A DNA stretch of 64,000 bases from JACTOJ01 sp032335695 (GCF_032335695.1 NZ_JACTOJ010000003.1:186001-250000); one strand, 5' to 3'; counted from the first letter of the stretch, positions 9,150-18,888 are shown. Made by a program: numbers and translations. Notes: a model not told the origin generated them from the letters alone.

Positions 9150-10007
9150 ATGATTTATTTAAATTTTTTTACATTTCCAAGTGATGATATGGAATTTGAT
9201 TTTTTAATCGAGGAAAAAAGAAAATGCTATGATTCCTTTTATCCCTTTAAGATATTGTCAAGAAATGGTCTTGAAAGAATAGATTTTGAGCCAGTTACAA
9301 TTTTATATGGAGGAAATGGTTCGGGCAAATCAACTGCCTTAAATGTTATAGCAGAGAAAACTGGAGTTAATCGAGATTCTATCTATAATAAATCTAATTT
9401 CTATCCTTACTATGTGAATATGTGTGAGATGGATCTTGAAACTGATATTCCTGAAAATAGCAAAATCATTACAAGCGATGATGTATTTGACTACATGCTG
9501 AATATACGCAACCTAAATGAAGGAATTGACCAAAAACGAGAAGAACTTTTTGAAGAATATTTGGATGCTAAATATTCTCAATTTCAAATGAAGTCTATAG
9601 AGGATTATGAGCAGTTAAAAAAAGTAAATACTGCTAGAAGCAAAACGCAGTCACGATTTGTAAGAAGCGAATTAATGGATAATGTAAGGGAATATTCAAA
9701 TGGGGAAAGTGCATTTCGATATTTCATTGAAAAAATTGGTGAAAATGGATTATATATATTGGATGAACCTGAGAACAGTCTTTCTCCAAAACGACAGATG
9801 GAATTAATGAGTTTTATAGAGGAGTCTGCAAGATTTTTAGGCTGTCAATTCATTATATCAACACATTCACCCTTTCTACTTTCCATGCATGGAGCAAAAA
9901 TATATGATCTTGACGAAAATCCAGTTGATGTGAAAAAATGGACGGAATTAGAAAATGTGCGTACATACTATGACTTCTTCAAAATACATGAAAACGAGTT
10001 TAGATAG
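9150..10007 (+). CDS. ABC-type AAA family ATPase, stand-alone
   Basis: 285 residues. Walker A GGNGSGKST at about 54-62, an ABC-signature-like YSNGES at about 188-193, Walker B with catalytic Glu LYILDEPENSLSP at about 204, and a switch His in FIISTHSPFLLSM near 237. The insert between Walker A and signature is short (about 125 residues), with no long coiled coil and no fused nuclease (OLD/TOPRIM) domain, so it is one of the small cytosolic AAA_21-like ATPases. Its role is unknown; such proteins are found both as housekeeping-like orphans and in toxin/defence pairs. Strong RBS AAAGGAGAA in front. Confidence 0.75.
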   Translation: MIYLNFFTFPSDDMEFDFLIEEKRKCYDSFYPFKILSRNGLERIDFEPVTILYGGNGSGKSTALNVIAEKTGVNRDSIYNKSNFYPYYVNMCEMDLETDIPENSKIITSDDVFDYMLNIRNLNEGIDQKREELFEEYLDAKYSQFQMKSIEDYEQLKKVNTARSKTQSRFVRSELMDNVREYSNGESAFRYFIEKIGENGLYILDEPENSLSPKRQMELMSFIEESARFLGCQFIISTHSPFLLSMHGAKIYDLDENPVDVKKWTELENVRTYYDFFKIHENEFR

Positions 10008-10049
10008 TATTCTTTATATCAAGGTATAATATAAAGCTGGGGGAAAAAT

Positions 10050-11258
10050 ATGAGTGATAATAAATTATTTAGTCATAAAATAAATGAATTAATAAAAAAT
10101 ATAGAATGCAATAATATTAGTGCAGTAGATGATTTTTGGACAAGTATAAGGAAAGATGGGGCACCTTTAGTTGATAAAATTGATGGTGACAAGGAGAACG
10201 TACTAGTTACATTTATATATAAAGATAAGGGAACCACAGAAAATGTATTAATTTATGGTACATTTCCGGGATACGATTTCCCTAAAAATGAAATGGAGAA
10301 ATTACTTGATACAGATATTTGGTTTAAGACATACAAGGTTAGAAATGATATTAAATTTAAATATAATTTTTCGATAAATTGCGGATTGGATTATAGTTAC
10401 AAAAACAGAAGTGAGAATTCTATTTTAGATGAGTTAAATCCAAATAAAGTTGTGTTTATGAAAGATGAAGAAGATCCGGAAAGTGAAGAAGAGATTTATT
10501 CATTAGTAGAATTAGAGAATTTTAAACCAGAAATATGGACAAAGGATAGAAATATAGAGCAAAAGGGAAAAATTGATTTACATATAGCTAATAGCAGTAT
10601 TTTAAAAGATCCTCGCCGTATATGGATTTATAAACCTTATGAGTATTCAGAAAATAATGAACCATATAATTTATTAGTACTTACAGATGGATTTGAATAT
10701 ATAAATTGGATGTCTGCACAAATAGTACTTGATAATCTCATAGAGAGTAATAAGATTACGCCAACAGTATGTGTTTTTATTGCAAGTAATAGTGATAGAT
10801 ACGAAGAATTAACTTGTAATGATAACTTTTCAAACTTTATATCCCAAGAATTAATGGATTGGATATATGAGAATTATAATGTAACTAAGGAACCACAAAA
10901 AAAGATTATAGGTGGACTTAGTTTGGGGGGACTTATGGCAGCTTATATAGCTTTTAAGAATTCTGATGTATTTGGAAATGTGCTTTCACAATCAGGCTCA
11001 TATTGGTATGAAGAGCAGTGGCTAACTCAGAAATATAAAGAAGCAGAGAAGTTGCCTATAAATTTTTATTTAAATGCTGGAGTTTTAGAAGATAGACCTT
11101 ATGATACTGAACCTATAATGATGAAAGTAATAAATAATATGAGGGATGTTTTATTATCTAAGGGTTATAACGTTAAATATGAGAATTTTTATTAGGGTCA
11201 TGATTATTTGAGCTGGGGAGAAACATTGGCTTCTGGGCTTATAGCCTTAATAGGATAA
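10050..11258 (+). pseudogene. Fes/CE1-like esterase interrupted by an in-frame TAG just before the catalytic His
   Basis: The open frame 10050-11195 (381 residues) has an N-terminal beta-rich domain, as in enterochelin esterase-like proteins (FTFIYKDKG-like strands, WFKTYKV, FKYNFSINCGLDY), and a C-terminal alpha/beta hydrolase domain with nucleophile elbow GGLSLGG and a conserved SQSGSYWY. It ends ..YENFY-TAG. Read through the TAG at 11193-11195, the same frame continues GHDYLSWGETLASGLIALIG to TAA 11256-11258; GHD carries the triad His. The stop therefore removes just the last 20 residues and the active-site His. No signal peptide. A recent nonsense mutation is the simplest reading; sequencing error or readthrough are alternatives. 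Confidence 0.75.
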
Positions 11259-11286
11259 ACCAATAAACAAAAAAGGAGGTAGTTAG

Positions 11287-11415
11287 ATGTTTAAAATGCA
11301 ACTTATATATTCTGCTATATTTTTTATTGTGCATATTTTATTTTTCATTAATAGTTTAGTTATTACTATATTATTATTTAAAATTTTGAAAAAGCTTAAT
11401 AAACTTATTAAATAA
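11287..11415 (+). CDS. Small one-helix membrane protein (42 aa)
   Basis: ATG 11287 lies 5 bp after an ideal Shine-Dalgarno, AAAAGGAGG (11271-11279). The product of 42 residues is almost entirely hydrophobic (LIYSAIFFIVHILFFINSLV, then ITILLF) with a basic tail KILKKLNKLIK. It could be a membrane microprotein or a type I toxin-like peptide; no antisense RNA gene is evident. It starts 28 bp after the interrupted esterase. Confidence 0.5.
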   Translation: MFKMQLIYSAIFFIVHILFFINSLVITILLFKILKKLNKLIK

Positions 11416-11616
11416 TTGGAACCTGAATTGTTAGGATTCATACAGAGTTTTGATTGGAATAATATATTAGAAGGTGTTGATATAGAAGCTTTTAAAATTG
11501 CAATGGACAATAATCTTGGTAGTACTTATGAGATCAGAAGTGCTATGAACCGGAAAAAATCAACCTGCTTAAGCTTTTTAGAGAATATTTCTGAAATTGA
11601 ACAATACCTTAAATGA
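11416..11616 (+). CDS. Short hypothetical ORF, possible fragment
   Basis: 66 codons starting at TTG right after the stop of the small membrane protein, with no RBS of its own. The peptide (EPELLGFIQSFDWNNILEG, then FLENISEIEQYLK) has a natural amino-acid composition and helical character, so it may be the C-terminal remnant of a larger cytoplasmic protein. No family recognised. Confidence 0.3.
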   Translation: MEPELLGFIQSFDWNNILEGVDIEAFKIAMDNNLGSTYEIRSAMNRKKSTCLSFLENISEIEQYLK

Positions 11617-11724
11617 TAGTGAAAACAAGAACAAATTCTTACAATGATATTAGATGGTATATCTTATTTCCTTATTAATTCTCTTAGAGAAGATAAAATC
11701 AGCCTCTAGGAGGCATACTAGTTA

Positions 11725-11908
11725 AAGAAGAATAAAATGGTATATATGGAAAAATATTAAGGATGTATACGCTACAACGATTCATTGGAATTATACAGAC
11801 TATACTCTAACTACTGATACAGTATCTACTGAAAATGTTACAGAAGTTATCGCCATAGAGCTTAATGGTAAATATCTTAAAGCTGTAATTACTTCTCAAA
11901 TAAAATAA
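11725..11908 (+). pseudogene. C-terminal gene remnant without start
   Basis: An open frame without ATG/GTG start near its beginning reads WKNIKDVYATTIHWNYTDYT and ends ELNGKYLKAVITSQIK at TAA 11906-11908. The composition (beta-rich, Thr/Asn/Tyr) suggests the end of a small secreted or surface protein. It overlaps the 3' end of the minus-strand gene by 13 bases. 11617-11724 holds nothing recognisable. Confidence 0.35.
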
Positions 11909-12294
11909 TAGATGCCATTTCCCCAATTGGTATCTTTCTGTGTTGTGTCTTGCAGTGGATAAAGCATACCTTTAAATTTTATTATTATTTCCCAATTTTC
12001 AGATGTGTACACTTCAGTTCCTTTTGGCAATCCATTTGAAACTTTATTATGGGTTGGTGTAAAAAAAATTGGGATTTCTCTTTCTACTTCTCCTATCTTT
12101 TTTAGTGTAGGTTTAGCCTCATTAACTATAGCAGCATTCCCAGGTTCACATAGAACATAAAGCTTATTGTTATATTTTAGGTATGTCCAATTAATAGTGG
12201 TTGTAGCATACCAATTATTAATAATTTTTACTGATAAAATTACTACTGAAAACAATATAAATCTTTTTAATGCTTTCTTTCTTATTTCTACCAT
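11896..12294 (-). CDS. Hypothetical membrane-anchored protein
   Basis: 132 residues. A basic N-terminus (VEIRKKALKR) is followed by one membrane helix (FILFSVVILSVKII); the rest would lie outside the cell and is beta-rich, with Trp/Tyr/Gly motifs (NWYATTTINWTYLKYNNKLY, then PLQDTTQKDTNWGNGIYYFI). No family recognised. No strong RBS seen before the ATG, so the start is tentative. Confidence 0.5.
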   Translation of the reverse strand: MVEIRKKALKRFILFSVVILSVKIINNWYATTTINWTYLKYNNKLYVLCEPGNAAIVNEAKPTLKKIGEVEREIPIFFTPTHNKVSNGLPKGTEVYTSENWEIIIKFKGMLYPLQDTTQKDTNWGNGIYYFI

Positions 12295-12469
12295 ATTATT
12301 ATCCGTTATTATTTTTCATTGTAAAATAGCTGCTTTTTTTCTTGTATCCATACTTATACTCCTACATCTAAAATATCTATGATATACGGCTAATTCCATA
12401 ATTAGAATTTAATCTTATGATTAATTATACCATGTTTGGTATGTTATGTAATATAGGTAAACAAAAAAT

Positions 12470-12501
12470 AGGGAAGTCCTTAAGGCTTCTCTGCTTTTTT
12501 G
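12470..12501. terminator. Rho-independent terminator, possibly bidirectional
   Basis: AGGGAAG(T)CC / GGCTTCTCT with a TTAA loop, followed by GCTTTTTT on the plus strand and preceded by AAAAAATA, which gives a U-tract on the minus strand. It separates the decayed region from the solute-binding protein gene. The rest of 12295-12636 contains no gene. Confidence 0.6.
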
Positions 12502-12636
12502 AAATTAATTATTTTTGATTTTTGCCTATTATAGATAAAGAAACTTTAATTTGTTAGATTGTTATGTAGCCCTTTGCGGAATATAATTAATATGTAGAAA
12601 TTGTAAGCAACTGATATAGATTAAAGGGGGAAACTT

Positions 12637-14316
12637 ATGAAAAGCTTGAAAAAATTTATGACGGCTTCTATGATTATTGCTTTGGTAATGACGACATCAA
12701 CCTTTAGTAGCTGTAAAAAAAGCAACAGTGATTCAGGTAATATTGGAGAAGCTACTGTTAGTCCCAAACACCCAATAACAATTTCAATGTTTTGCGGGAG
12801 TTCTACAATTTCTGCTGCTACAGCTAACAACAAGATTTACAAAAAAATCAAAGATGAATTGGGCATTTCATTTAAAATTGAACTCTTAACTGGTGATCTT
12901 AATCAAAAGCTTGGAGTTATGATTGCTAGTGGAGAATTGCCTGATGTGGTAAATTATAATTCTGAATTACAAGCTGCAGATGATCTTATACCACTTGAAA
13001 ACAAAGTAAAAAAATATGCACCCAATATTTATGAGCATTATACCCAAGGAAATGTTTGGAATATGATGAAAGATTCAAATGATGGGCATACGTATTATTT
13101 GACAAGCCTTGGTGTCATTAACAAAAACACTGCTAAAACATACTATAGCGGTCCTGCGTTCTGGATTCAGAAGCAAGTGCTTGCAGAGGCTGGGTATCCA
13201 AAGGTAACTACTCTTGATCAGTATTTTAAGCTTATACAAGATTGGGTTGCTAAGCATCCAGTTATTGATGGAATGTCGACAATAGGTTTTGAAACATTGG
13301 TCACTCCAGCTCAATCTTTCGTGCTTGAGAATGCACCTGAACATCTTTCCGGACATCCTAATGATGGCGGGGTTATTGTGGATAATGGTATTGCATCGCT
13401 TTTTCAAGATAAGGATATATCTAAAATATATTACAACAAATTAAATGAAATGTATAACATAGGGATAATTGATAGAGAATCTATTACTCAGAATCAAGAT
13501 CAATATCTTCAAAAGATTGCAACTGGACAAGTTGTAGGCATGTTCGACCAGCATTGGGACTTTCAAAGTGGTGAGTCTGTGCTTAAGAAAGATAAAAAAT
13601 ATGGTGAAACCTATACCCCTCTTGCTTTAACTTATGAGGGAGTAACTCCTCATTATTTAGATAGCCCAATTCCAAATCTTACAAATGGTTTTTCAATCAC
13701 AAAAAATTGTAAAGATACTGATAGAGTTTTGGTAGCGCTTGATAAACTTATGGATGAGAAATGGCAAAAAATACTTAACTGGGGTATAGAGGGAGAAGAT
13801 TATTCTATGGACACTAGTACGAATCAACCAGTTTGGACAGAACAGCAGCAGACTAATCAAAATGATTCCGCTTGGAAGGCTGCAAACAAGGCAGAGGCAC
13901 TTTACAGCTGGCTGCCCAAAATAGAAGGAGAATACAGTGATGGAAATGCAACAACTTTGGGTGATAATTCAGTACAATATAAGAAAGGGCTAAGCGCTTA
14001 CGATAAAAATTTCTATGCTAAATATAATGTAAATAGTGAGTATGAAATGATGGGGGAAGCTACTAAAAATGAAATGTATTATCCATGTTGGAACATAAAT
14101 ATTCCATCTAATTCAGCAGCTTCCTCAGCAAGCACTGCCATAAATGACACAGAAATTAAATGGCTTCCAAGAATTATTTCTGGAAAATCTAGCGACTTTG
14201 ATAGACAGTGGAGTGATTATGTGGCTGAAATAGAAAAAGATAATCCCAAAGCTTATCTTGATGCTATTAACGAAGGCATACAATACAGAATTAAGAATTG
14301 GGATATGAAAAAATAG
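12637..14316 (+). CDS. Extracellular solute-binding lipoprotein (LplA-like, carbohydrate type)
   Basis: 559 residues. Lipoprotein signal peptide with lipobox FSSC (Cys26) followed by a short polar linker. The mature protein has features of the large binding proteins of Firmicutes LplA/YtcQ-type systems: TISMFCGSSTISA near the start, LGVMIASGELPDVVNYN, LIPLENKVKKYAPNIYEHY, FWIQKQVLAEAGYPKVTTLD, and a C-terminal DAINEGIQYRIKNWD. Such proteins deliver oligosaccharides (often uronate- or xylose-containing) to an LplB/LplC-type permease pair. Here no permease or ATPase gene lies on either side, so it is an orphan. RBS AAAGGGGGAAA precedes the ATG. Confidence 0.85.
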   Translation: MKSLKKFMTASMIIALVMTTSTFSSCKKSNSDSGNIGEATVSPKHPITISMFCGSSTISAATANNKIYKKIKDELGISFKIELLTGDLNQKLGVMIASGELPDVVNYNSELQAADDLIPLENKVKKYAPNIYEHYTQGNVWNMMKDSNDGHTYYLTSLGVINKNTAKTYYSGPAFWIQKQVLAEAGYPKVTTLDQYFKLIQDWVAKHPVIDGMSTIGFETLVTPAQSFVLENAPEHLSGHPNDGGVIVDNGIASLFQDKDISKIYYNKLNEMYNIGIIDRESITQNQDQYLQKIATGQVVGMFDQHWDFQSGESVLKKDKKYGETYTPLALTYEGVTPHYLDSPIPNLTNGFSITKNCKDTDRVLVALDKLMDEKWQKILNWGIEGEDYSMDTSTNQPVWTEQQQTNQNDSAWKAANKAEALYSWLPKIEGEYSDGNATTLGDNSVQYKKGLSAYDKNFYAKYNVNSEYEMMGEATKNEMYYPCWNINIPSNSAASSASTAINDTEIKWLPRIISGKSSDFDRQWSDYVAEIEKDNPKAYLDAINEGIQYRIKNWDMKK

Positions 14317-14357
14317 ACTGAATTAAGCAGTTTAGTATATATGATGTTATACCATTT

Positions 14358-16097
14358 TTACCCCTGATACTTAAACTGGCTATTATAGAGCTTTGCATAG
14401 GTTCCCTTCTTAGCTATAAGCTCATCATGATTTCCTCTTTCAACTATATGGCCATTTTTCATAACTAGTATCATTTCTGCATCGTGTATGGTTGAAAGTC
14501 TGTGAGCTATAACAAAGCTTGTACGGCCTTTCATCATGGCAAGAAAAGCATTTTGTATCTTTATTTCTGTTCTCGTATCAACACTGCTGGTTGCTTCATC
14601 CAGTATAAGCATTGGTGGATTTATAAGCATAACCCTCGCTATAGTAAGAAGCTGTTTTTGCCCTTCTGAAAGGTTGCCGCCGGATTCTGTTATCATTGTG
14701 TCATATCCATCTGGAAGTCTCTTTATAAAGCTGTGAATATAGGCTGCTTTGGCTGCGCTTTTGATTTCTTCTAAAGTAGCAGCTGGTTTGCCGTAAGCTA
14801 TATTTTCTCTTATGGTGCCTTCGAAAAGCCAGGTATCTTGAAGTACCATACCAAATTGATTTCTAAGGCTGTTTCTTGTAACTTTGTTTATTTCCCTGCC
14901 ATCTATAGTTATTTTACCCTTATCCAGATCATAGAATCTCATGAGCAGGTTTACCATAGTAGTTTTTCCAGCCCCAGTAGGTCCTACAATTGCCACGGTA
15001 CTTCCTTGTTTTATATCAGCGCTAAAATCCTCTATGAGTGGCACTTTCTTATCATAAGAGAAAAATACATTTTCAAAATTAACATTTCCATGGCATCTTT
15101 CCATATTTTCAGCGTCCTTTGAATCTGCTTTTTCCGGCTCCTCATCCAAAATAGCAAATACTCTCTCACAGGAGGCAAAGGCAGCTTGAAGCTGAGTGGC
15201 TACACTTGTTATATTATTTATCGGCTGGGAGAATTGAGTTGAATAGGTTAAAAAGCTTGAAATTACACCAACACTCAATCTGCTTAAGACAGCAAGTATT
15301 CCGCCAACTAAGCCAATTAATACATAAGTGATGTTATTTACCAGCCTTGTAGAGGGATTTGTAATGGAGGAATAAAATTGAGCTAGCTGTCCACACTTAT
15401 ATAATCTTGCATTGATTTTTGAAAAATTTTCTTCTGACCTTTTCTCATAGCCAAAAAGCTTTACTATTTTTTGATTTCCTATCATTTCCTCCGTGTAGCC
15501 ATTCAGCTCTCCTAAGGTTTTTTGCTGCGCTTTAAACATCTTATTAGATCTTTTAGTTATGAAGGAGGCAATAAAAAAGCATAAAGGGGTCATCAACACT
15601 ATCACAATTGTCAATTTAATGCTTAAGGACAGCATTAAGATAAGAGAAGTTAATATGGTTATAATGCCTGGGTAAAATTGTGTTATGCCTTGAAATAATC
15701 CATCTGAGATATTATCCATATCATTTGTAAGCCTGCTGATAATATCTCCATGAGGATTTCTATCAAAATATTTTAAAGGCAAGGTGTTTATTTTTTCTAA
15801 GGCTTCATTTCTAAGATCCTTAACAGTACTATAAGCCACAATATTAGCTACCGTAGTAAAAAGCCAGGTAAATACTGCACTGACTATGTAGATTATTCCA
15901 AGTATTAGGATTATTTTCATCAAGTCATTAAAATTAACATTATTCTTAGCCACTATATTATCGATAGCTTTACCAACCACGAAGGGCATAAAGGCAATTA
16001 GGACATTGCTTATAAGCGCAAATATCAAGGAAGCGAACATGTAACCTTTGTACTTTGAAATATAGCTAAGTAATCTATAAAGTGCATGCTTTTTCAT
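14358..16097 (-). CDS. Heterodimeric ABC exporter, second subunit (BmrD/LmrD-like)
   Basis: 579 residues: an exporter-type six-helix membrane domain (about 20-310), then a nucleotide-binding domain with Walker A GPTGAGKTT (about 370), Q-loop GMVLQDTWLF, signature LSEGQKQLLTIARVML, and Walker B LILDEATSSVD with the catalytic Glu. The signature has Glu in place of Gly (LSEGQ), the mark of the subunit that completes the degenerate site in asymmetric exporters. The start is immediately adjacent to the stop of the partner gene, so the two are co-transcribed and translationally coupled. Expected role: export of drugs, lipids or peptides. Confidence 0.9.
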   Translation of the reverse strand: MKKHALYRLLSYISKYKGYMFASLIFALISNVLIAFMPFVVGKAIDNIVAKNNVNFNDLMKIILILGIIYIVSAVFTWLFTTVANIVAYSTVKDLRNEALEKINTLPLKYFDRNPHGDIISRLTNDMDNISDGLFQGITQFYPGIITILTSLILMLSLSIKLTIVIVLMTPLCFFIASFITKRSNKMFKAQQKTLGELNGYTEEMIGNQKIVKLFGYEKRSEENFSKINARLYKCGQLAQFYSSITNPSTRLVNNITYVLIGLVGGILAVLSRLSVGVISSFLTYSTQFSQPINNITSVATQLQAAFASCERVFAILDEEPEKADSKDAENMERCHGNVNFENVFFSYDKKVPLIEDFSADIKQGSTVAIVGPTGAGKTTMVNLLMRFYDLDKGKITIDGREINKVTRNSLRNQFGMVLQDTWLFEGTIRENIAYGKPAATLEEIKSAAKAAYIHSFIKRLPDGYDTMITESGGNLSEGQKQLLTIARVMLINPPMLILDEATSSVDTRTEIKIQNAFLAMMKGRTSFVIAHRLSTIHDAEMILVMKNGHIVERGNHDELIAKKGTYAKLYNSQFKYQG

Positions 16098-17831
16098 TTA
16101 CATAGCCTCCTTTGTAGTTTGTGAATTGCATATCTCTTTGTAAACGCTGGATTTTTCAATTAATTCATCATGGGTTCCAACTCCAGCTAATTCTCCATCC
16201 TCTAATACGATTATTAAATCTGCATTTTTTATGGTGCTTATTCTCTGAGTTACCATAATTACAGTTGTGTCCTCAGAATTTTCTCTGAGAGCTTTTCTAA
16301 GGGCGGCGTCTGTGGCATAATCAAGTGCACTTAAGCTGTCATCCATGATTAATATTTCTGGCTTTTTTATTAGAGCTCTTGCTATGGTGAGTCTTTGTTT
16401 TTGACCTCCGGAGAAATTGACTCCTCCTTGAGAGATATAGGTATCATACTTTTCAGGCATTTTATCTATGAATTCTGCTGCCATGCCAATTTCAGCAGCT
16501 TTTTTTATTTGGCTCATGCTGGCAGCTTGAGAACCCCACCTTATGTTTTCTGCTACAGTGCCAGAAAATAAAACAGCTTTTTGAGGAACTAATCCAATAT
16601 TGCTCTCAAGCTCTTCCTTGGCATAATCTTTAACGTCTATACCGTTTATCAATATTCTGCCTTGGCTCACATCGTACAGTCTGGGGATTAAATTAATTAA
16701 TGTAGTTTTTCCTGCTCCTGTACCTCCTATTATTCCAACCATTTGTCCTTTTTTTATTTCAAAGGATATATTGTTTATAGAATATTCTTTGGAACTGTTA
16801 TAAGAATAAGATACCTTTTCAAATTTAAGTATAGGTGTGTTTTTATCATAGTCTTTGTTAAAGCTGCTGTTTCCATTGTATTTAATGCTTGGTTCTGTAT
16901 CAAATATTTCATTTACACGAGCTGCACTAGCCGCTGCTTTAGTAAATAAAACTATAAGGGTAGCAAGCACTATAAGGGCGGACAGTACAAGATTTATATA
17001 AGTTATATAAGCAATCACTTTTCCAGTGGTCATGTGTCCTGTATTTACCCTTACTCCGCCAAACCAGATTACGGCTATGAGTGCAAAATTCATTATTATG
17101 CTTGTGACTGGATTCATAAGCGCAGATATCTTTCCTACGTTAATTGCAGTATTGGCAAGAGCTTCATTGGATTTTTTAAATCTCTCTTTTTCCTTCTCTG
17201 CCATGGAAAAGGCTCTTATTACTCTTATTCCAGACAAGTTTTCTCTTAATATAAGTGCTAATTTATCAAGTCTTTTCTGGACTACTTTGTAAAGCGGAAG
17301 AGATTTATTCATAATCATATATATTGCAAAGGTTAAAAATGGAATGGACAAATACAGTATTGTGGATAATTTAATATCAATGAACATTGCCATCACAACT
17401 CCGCCGATGCATAGAAATGGAAATCTCGTAGCTTGCCTAATAAACATTGCAAGAGCAAGCTGAAGCTGATTTACATCATTTGTTATACGATTTATAAGAG
17501 AAGGTGTACCAAAGCTATCAATTTCATTATAGGAAAAGGTGTCTATCTTTTTAAACAATTCATTTCTAAGAACTGTTCCAAAGCCTTGAGATGCAACAGA
17601 TGCATAATACTGACAGGTAAAGGAGAACATTGCTCCGCAGATTGCTATAAAAATCATTATAAGCCCTATCTTGAATATGTAATTTATATCTTTTGTCCTT
17701 ATGCCTTTATCAGTTATAAGTATCATAATTGTGGGTATCAATATTTCAAGGATGGCTTCCAGTAATTTAAAAATAGGACCTAAAATAACTTGTTTTTTAT
17801 AAGGTTTTATAAATTTTAATAAGTTCTTCAA
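16098..17831 (-). CDS. Heterodimeric ABC exporter, first subunit (BmrC/LmrC-like)
   Basis: 577 residues with an exporter membrane domain (helices from LEAILEILIPTIMILI onward) and a nucleotide-binding domain: Walker A GGTGAGKTT (about 365), signature FSGGQKQRLTIARALI, and Walker B LIMDDSLSALD. The catalytic Glu after Walker B is replaced by Asp (DD instead of DE), typical of the first subunit of asymmetric exporters, where this site binds but hydrolyses ATP poorly. First gene of the pair; the promoter must lie in 17832-17967, shared with the divergent LysR gene. Confidence 0.9.
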   Translation of the reverse strand: MKNLLKFIKPYKKQVILGPIFKLLEAILEILIPTIMILITDKGIRTKDINYIFKIGLIMIFIAICGAMFSFTCQYYASVASQGFGTVLRNELFKKIDTFSYNEIDSFGTPSLINRITNDVNQLQLALAMFIRQATRFPFLCIGGVVMAMFIDIKLSTILYLSIPFLTFAIYMIMNKSLPLYKVVQKRLDKLALILRENLSGIRVIRAFSMAEKEKERFKKSNEALANTAINVGKISALMNPVTSIIMNFALIAVIWFGGVRVNTGHMTTGKVIAYITYINLVLSALIVLATLIVLFTKAAASAARVNEIFDTEPSIKYNGNSSFNKDYDKNTPILKFEKVSYSYNSSKEYSINNISFEIKKGQMVGIIGGTGAGKTTLINLIPRLYDVSQGRILINGIDVKDYAKEELESNIGLVPQKAVLFSGTVAENIRWGSQAASMSQIKKAAEIGMAAEFIDKMPEKYDTYISQGGVNFSGGQKQRLTIARALIKKPEILIMDDSLSALDYATDAALRKALRENSEDTTVIMVTQRISTIKNADLIIVLEDGELAGVGTHDELIEKSSVYKEICNSQTTKEAM

Positions 17832-17967
17832 ATTCGTTCGCCTGCTTTCTAATAACCATTGAATATTTTCTCTATTTCCTTTACTATTATAACTAAAATC
17901 TATGTATATTAAAAATACATAAAATATGCACGAAGTATATATTTTTTATATAGAAAGAGGTAATTAG

Positions 17968-18840
17968 ATGGACATTAAACAATTAAAATATTTCTATACA
18001 ATTGTGGAAGAAGGTCAAATAACAAGCGCAGCTAAAAGACTTCATATCGCACAGCCTCCATTAACTTATCAGCTTAAAAGCCTTGAAGATGAATTAGGCG
18101 CTAAGCTTATTGAAAGAGGAAGTCGAAGCCGAAATATAGAATTAACCGATGCAGGTCGCATGCTCTATAAGCGCGCTAAACAGATATTGACCTTAACCGA
18201 AACCGCTGCAAATGAGGTTAAGGATATAAAAAAAGGAATGAGTGGAACTCTAGCTATAGGTACCATATCTTCCTCTGGAGCTCATATTTTGACCAGTCAA
18301 TTAAATGAGTTTCATGAAAGATACCCTTTTATAAACTTTGAACTTTATGAGGGAAACACCTATGAATTATTAGAATCTTTAAATAAGGGGATAATTGAAC
18401 TTGCCTTTGTCAGGACACCCTTTAGCAGCTTTGGAATAAACACAGTTTATTTACCTAAAGAACCTATGATTGCGGCCATGACTGAAGCTTTAGACTGGAC
18501 TAATAGCGGTAGTATTGATATTTCAGAGCTAAATAACAAACCGCTAATATTTTATAAAAGATATAAGGAACTCATATATAAAGCCTGTGAAGATGCCAAT
18601 TTTCAGCCGAATGCATTTTGTATAAATGAAGATGCAAGAACCTCTCTACTTTGGGCGAATCGAGGGCTTGGCATTGCAATAGTTCCAAAATCCTCATTTG
18701 ATTTAATAGGCTCTTCAAATTTGATTTATAAAGAAATTGATAACAAACTGTTATCAACTCAAATAGCTATAGTATGGTCTAAAAATGGTTATCTGTCATC
18801 TGCAGGAAAGAATTTTTTGAGCATATTTTCCGGCATATAA
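17968..18840 (+). CDS. LysR-family transcriptional regulator
   Basis: 290 residues. N-terminal winged HTH (MDIKQLKYFYTIVEEGQITS, AAKRLHIAQPPLTYQLKSLE) and a C-terminal effector-binding domain (about 90-290, starting SGTLAIGTISSSGAHILTSQ). It is close to the CatM/CysL-like branch by its RLHIAQPPLT motif. It is divergent from the ABC exporter genes, with a 136-bp intergenic space, and upstream of a MarR-MFS unit; either could be its target. RBS AGAAAGAGG in front. Confidence 0.88.
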   Translation: MDIKQLKYFYTIVEEGQITSAAKRLHIAQPPLTYQLKSLEDELGAKLIERGSRSRNIELTDAGRMLYKRAKQILTLTETAANEVKDIKKGMSGTLAIGTISSSGAHILTSQLNEFHERYPFINFELYEGNTYELLESLNKGIIELAFVRTPFSSFGINTVYLPKEPMIAAMTEALDWTNSGSIDISELNNKPLIFYKRYKELIYKACEDANFQPNAFCINEDARTSLLWANRGLGIAIVPKSSFDLIGSSNLIYKEIDNKLLSTQIAIVWSKNGYLSSAGKNFLSIFSGI

Positions 18841-18860
18841 GAGTTTATAAGCCATCTTAT

Positions 18861-18888
18861 TTGACATTTTATAAAAAACGAGTATAAT
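18861..18888 (+). promoter_or_regulatory. Near-consensus sigma-A promoter of marR-MFS
   Basis: TTGACA (18861-18866), 16-bp spacer, TATAAT (18883-18888): both hexamers are perfect. A strong promoter of this kind fits an operon kept off by a repressor. Confidence 0.85.

Noticed and set aside
8572..10007. DUF6933 plus ATPase as an antiphage defence pair
   Set aside because: No nuclease, reverse transcriptase or other effector domain, and a 56-bp gap; no evidence beyond adjacency.
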